Of a stretch of 6,862 nt of DNA, positions 6,465 through 6,862 are shown one piece after another. The first letter of the stretch is position 1. Each line of letters opens with the position of its first letter. A program made the translations under genes and the position numbers. Under the pieces are notes generated by a model, which saw nothing but the letters and a program-made list of their open reading frames with translations, had not been told where the DNA came from and did not search any database. This stretch comes from Acidimicrobiia bacterium (GTDB lineage Bacteria; Actinomycetota; Acidimicrobiia; IMCC26256; JAENVU01). Location: assembly GCA_025357995.1 (NCBI GenBank), contig JANYLF010000222.1, forward strand, positions 1 to 6,862, written 5' to 3'.

Positions 6465-6499
6465 TGAGTTACGAGCTGAGGGAAATAGCGCGGCTTCGC

Positions 6500-6528
6500 C
6501 TGATAGCGCACGTGTGTTCGTATATCAT
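6500..6528 (+). promoter_or_regulatory. candidate sigma70-type promoter of the DUF222 gene
   Basis: CTGATA (6500-6505, four of six matches to TTGACA) and TATCAT (6523-6528, five of six matches to TATAAT) are separated by exactly 17 bp. Transcription would start near 6535, giving a leader of about 70 bases before the GTG at 6604. The AT-rich setting in an otherwise GC-rich window supports this. The call is from consensus matching by eye only. Confidence 0.45.
6506..6521. promoter_or_regulatory. candidate SOS box (LexA operator)
   Basis: GCGCAC-GTGT-GTTCGT matches the Gram-positive/mycobacterial LexA consensus TCGAAC-N4-GTTCGA at 9 of 12 informative positions, with the correct four-base spacing (five of six in the right half, four of six in the left). 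It fills the spacer between the candidate -35 and -10 boxes, where a bound repressor would exclude RNA polymerase. Some mycobacterial 13E12-family genes are known LexA targets, so the downstream DUF222 gene makes the site more plausible. The left half-site is imperfect. Confidence 0.4.
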
Positions 6529-6592
6529 GCGTGTTGCACCACCACTTCCCCTGCTTCCCCGCAGAAGAATCATGGTCTCGATTTCGACTTGT

Positions 6593-6598
6593 GGGAGG
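6593..6598 (+). promoter_or_regulatory. ribosome binding site deciding the DUF222 start
   Basis: GGGAGG lies five bases upstream of GTG 6604. The alternative in-frame GTG at 6598 overlaps this motif and would have no ribosome binding site of its own, so 6604 is preferred. Confidence 0.6.
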
Positions 6599-6603
6599 TG
6601 CGC

Positions 6604-6862
6604 GTGCTGTGTGAGTTGCAACATCTCGTAGGGCACACCCGTCGCGTCGTGAGCGAGTTCGAGTTCGACTCCGCCGCGATGACCGGACCCGAGGCTCGCG
6701 CCACCGTCGAGGCATTCGTCACGTTGGAGAAGCTCGCCGTGGCCGGCAAGTTGTTGGCCGCGGGCCGGTTGGATGAGACGGGTGCGTGGGCCGATGGTGG
6801 CCATCGTGATGTCGAGGGGTTCTTGGCTGCGACGGCGGGTGTGTCGGTGGGTGCGGCACGCG
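6604..6862 (+). CDS. DUF222 (13E12 repeat family) protein, N-terminal part, likely HNH endonuclease
   Basis: The gene runs off the right edge; 86 codons are visible from GTG 6604. The protein opens M-L-C-E-L-Q-H-L-V-G, then SEFEFDSAAMTGPEARATVE, then the DUF222 signature VTLEKLAVAGKLLAAGRLDETGAW followed by GGHRDVEGFLAATAGVSVGAAR. This corresponds to the family pattern of an E-x-L-x-x-A-G-K-x-L-A helix, a T-G-x-W turn, and a G-H-R-x-x-x-x-[FW]-L-A-x-x-x-G-x-S-x-x-x-A-R DNA-associated segment. Full-length members are usually 350-500 residues and end in an HNH nuclease domain; that part lies outside the window, so nuclease activity is inferred. The family occurs in many copies per actinobacterial genome, sometimes as mobile-like repeats. 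The gene has its own candidate promoter with a SOS-like box and a GGGAGG ribosome binding site, and diverges from the SnoaL-like gene. Confidence 0.8.
   Translation, partial: MLCELQHLVGHTRRVVSEFEFDSAAMTGPEARATVEAFVTLEKLAVAGKLLAAGRLDETGAWADGGHRDVEGFLAATAGVSVGAAR

Larger units (their letters stand above)
6259..6603. other. 345-bp intergenic region between divergent genes
   Basis: No convincing protein gene. From left to right it holds the leader of the minus-strand SnoaL-like gene, the orphan hydrolase tail (6308-6348), a featureless GC-rich stretch (6349-6448), a perfect 16-bp dyad (6449-6464), a candidate promoter with embedded SOS-like box (6500-6528), and an untranslated leader ending in the ribosome binding site at 6593-6598. 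From about 6460 the base composition becomes clearly more AT-rich than the rest of the window, as expected of a promoter region. Confidence 0.7.

Noticed and set aside
6134..6715. Minus-strand open frame spanning the intergenic region and the DUF222 start
   Set aside because: It crosses the AT-rich promoter region and the clear DUF222 frame, and its translation is Arg/Ser-rich without motifs.

Overview
The window is GC-rich, CG-dinucleotide-rich DNA with densely packed genes. Its last gene opens a DUF222 (13E12-type) reading frame, a family expanded in Actinobacteria. I infer an actinobacterium, possibly of the Acidimicrobiia, but no rRNA or housekeeping marker is present to prove it.

Positions 1-5793 hold one co-directional plus-strand cluster that reads as an amine-utilisation operon. 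In order it encodes: the C-terminal end of an APC-type permease (to 284); a choline-kinase/APH-fold phosphotransferase (frame open from the 270s; first canonical start 373, stop 1197); an 814-residue flavoprotein of the dimethylglycine/sarcosine dehydrogenase type with a C-terminal GcvT half (1194-3638); a glutamine-synthetase-fold amine ligase (3677-5053); and a PuuD-type class I glutamine amidotransferase hydrolase (5053-5793). Three of the four junctions overlap: about 11 bp if the kinase starts at 274, 4 bp (ATGA), and 1 bp (TGATG). The fourth gap is 38 bp and carries a strong ribosome binding site. A coherent reading is: import of an amine, optional phosphorylation, gamma-glutamylation by the ligase, FAD/tetrahydrofolate-dependent oxidative N-demethylation, and release of glutamate by the hydrolase. 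The real substrate cannot be read from the sequence.

Positions 5794-6348 differ in character. A convergent minus-strand gene for a SnoaL/NTF2-fold protein (5812-6258) lies between two copies of a 41-bp direct repeat with 37 identities. The left copy is the last nine codons, stop and 11 following bases of the hydrolase gene. The right copy (6308-6348) is an orphan gene tail that keeps the reading frame and stop; three of its four differences are synonymous. This looks like insertion of a one-gene segment at a gene 3' end, or the relic of a tandem duplication.

Positions 6349-6603 are non-coding and become visibly more AT-rich. They contain a perfect 7+7 bp dyad (6449-6464) and a candidate promoter whose 17-bp spacer holds a SOS/LexA-box-like sequence (6500-6528). 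A GGGAGG ribosome binding site follows, then the start of the DUF222 gene, which runs off the right edge.
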